Origin: Arthrobacter sp. Leaf337
GTDB lineage: Bacteria > Actinomycetota > Actinomycetes > Actinomycetales > Micrococcaceae
Direction: 5' to 3'
Length of the DNA stretch: 64,000 bases
Assembly (NCBI RefSeq): GCF_001423745.1
Contig: NZ_LMPC01000012.1
Location: 251,981 to 315,980 of the forward strand
Positions 63,909 to 64,000 of this stretch are shown here, piece after piece. The translations under genes and the position numbers were made by a program. Below the pieces are notes generated by a model. The model was not told where the DNA came from and did no database searches. It worked only from the letters and a program-made list of their open reading frames with translations. How positions within the stretch are numbered: position 1 is the first letter of the stretch; every line of letters starts with the position of its first letter.

Positions 63909-64000
63909 CTTTTGCTCCCTCGATTTTGATGCACGCAATCACTCCCCCGGCACCGCGGTTACGCGATTACCAAGGTGGCTGCAGCCCAGGTTCAGGCCGC

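Overview
The window is a 64 kb piece of a high-GC actinobacterial chromosome. Gene content, strong GC bias at third codon positions, AAGGAG-type ribosome binding sites, many GTG starts and ATGA/GTGA stop-start overlaps all point to the Arthrobacter/Pseudarthrobacter group (Micrococcaceae). This assignment rests on recognised protein families and style, not on a database search. No rRNA, tRNA, CRISPR array or complete insertion sequence was seen.

Region 1 (1-4.2 kb) is a tightly coupled operon: the end of an acyl-CoA synthetase, E1-alpha, E1-beta and E2 of a 2-oxo acid dehydrogenase complex, and an acyl carrier protein. The E2 has one lipoyl domain but two peripheral-subunit-binding domains, and no E3 gene follows. 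A FAD monooxygenase-like gene faces it.

Region 2 (5.5-27.5 kb) is a glucuronide/hexuronate utilisation locus. It has beta-glucuronidase, a glucuronide-type symporter, ManD-type mannonate dehydratase, a gluconokinase fused to a family 3 glycoside hydrolase, glucuronate isomerase and fructuronate reductase. It also has two LacI-type repressors that look like paralogues, a peptide-type ABC importer with a permease-ATPase fusion, and two pairs of Gfo/Idh/MocA oxidoreductase plus sugar isomerase. Near-identical 16-bp operators of the form TGGCAACCGNTTGCCA lie upstream of uidA, uxaC, the solute-binding protein and the second LacI gene, so the whole locus looks like one regulon. A plausible flow is glucuronide import, cleavage, isomerisation, reduction, dehydration to KDG, with a gluconate branch.

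Region 3 (27.5-44.6 kb) has NAD synthetase, a quinone oxidoreductase-like protein, a two-domain cupredoxin and an IclR regulator divergent from a CoA-transferase/thiolase operon. Then come a HbpS/GlcG-like secreted protein with an ankyrin lipoprotein divergent from a NarL-type two-component system, an alcohol dehydrogenase, a diguanylate cyclase, an operon with a rifampin-phosphotransferase-like enzyme, and a cold-shock protein.

Region 4 (44.7-54.3 kb) looks like an accessory segment: a serine recombinase, small membrane proteins, DUF4166 and SRPBCC-like proteins, looser gene packing and apparently lower GC. It also holds a diverged 98-bp direct repeat and a lipoprotein gene interrupted by a 37-nt poly-C tract that puts its two halves out of frame.

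Region 5 (54.3-64 kb) has a DinB-type polymerase, a RibD/DHFR-like protein, rifampin ADP-ribosyltransferase (Arr), an SDR protein, a tandem alpha/beta-hydrolase fusion, a DUF1304 membrane protein, a LuxR regulator, a squalene-cyclase-like protein with a TetR regulator, and a small secreted protein.
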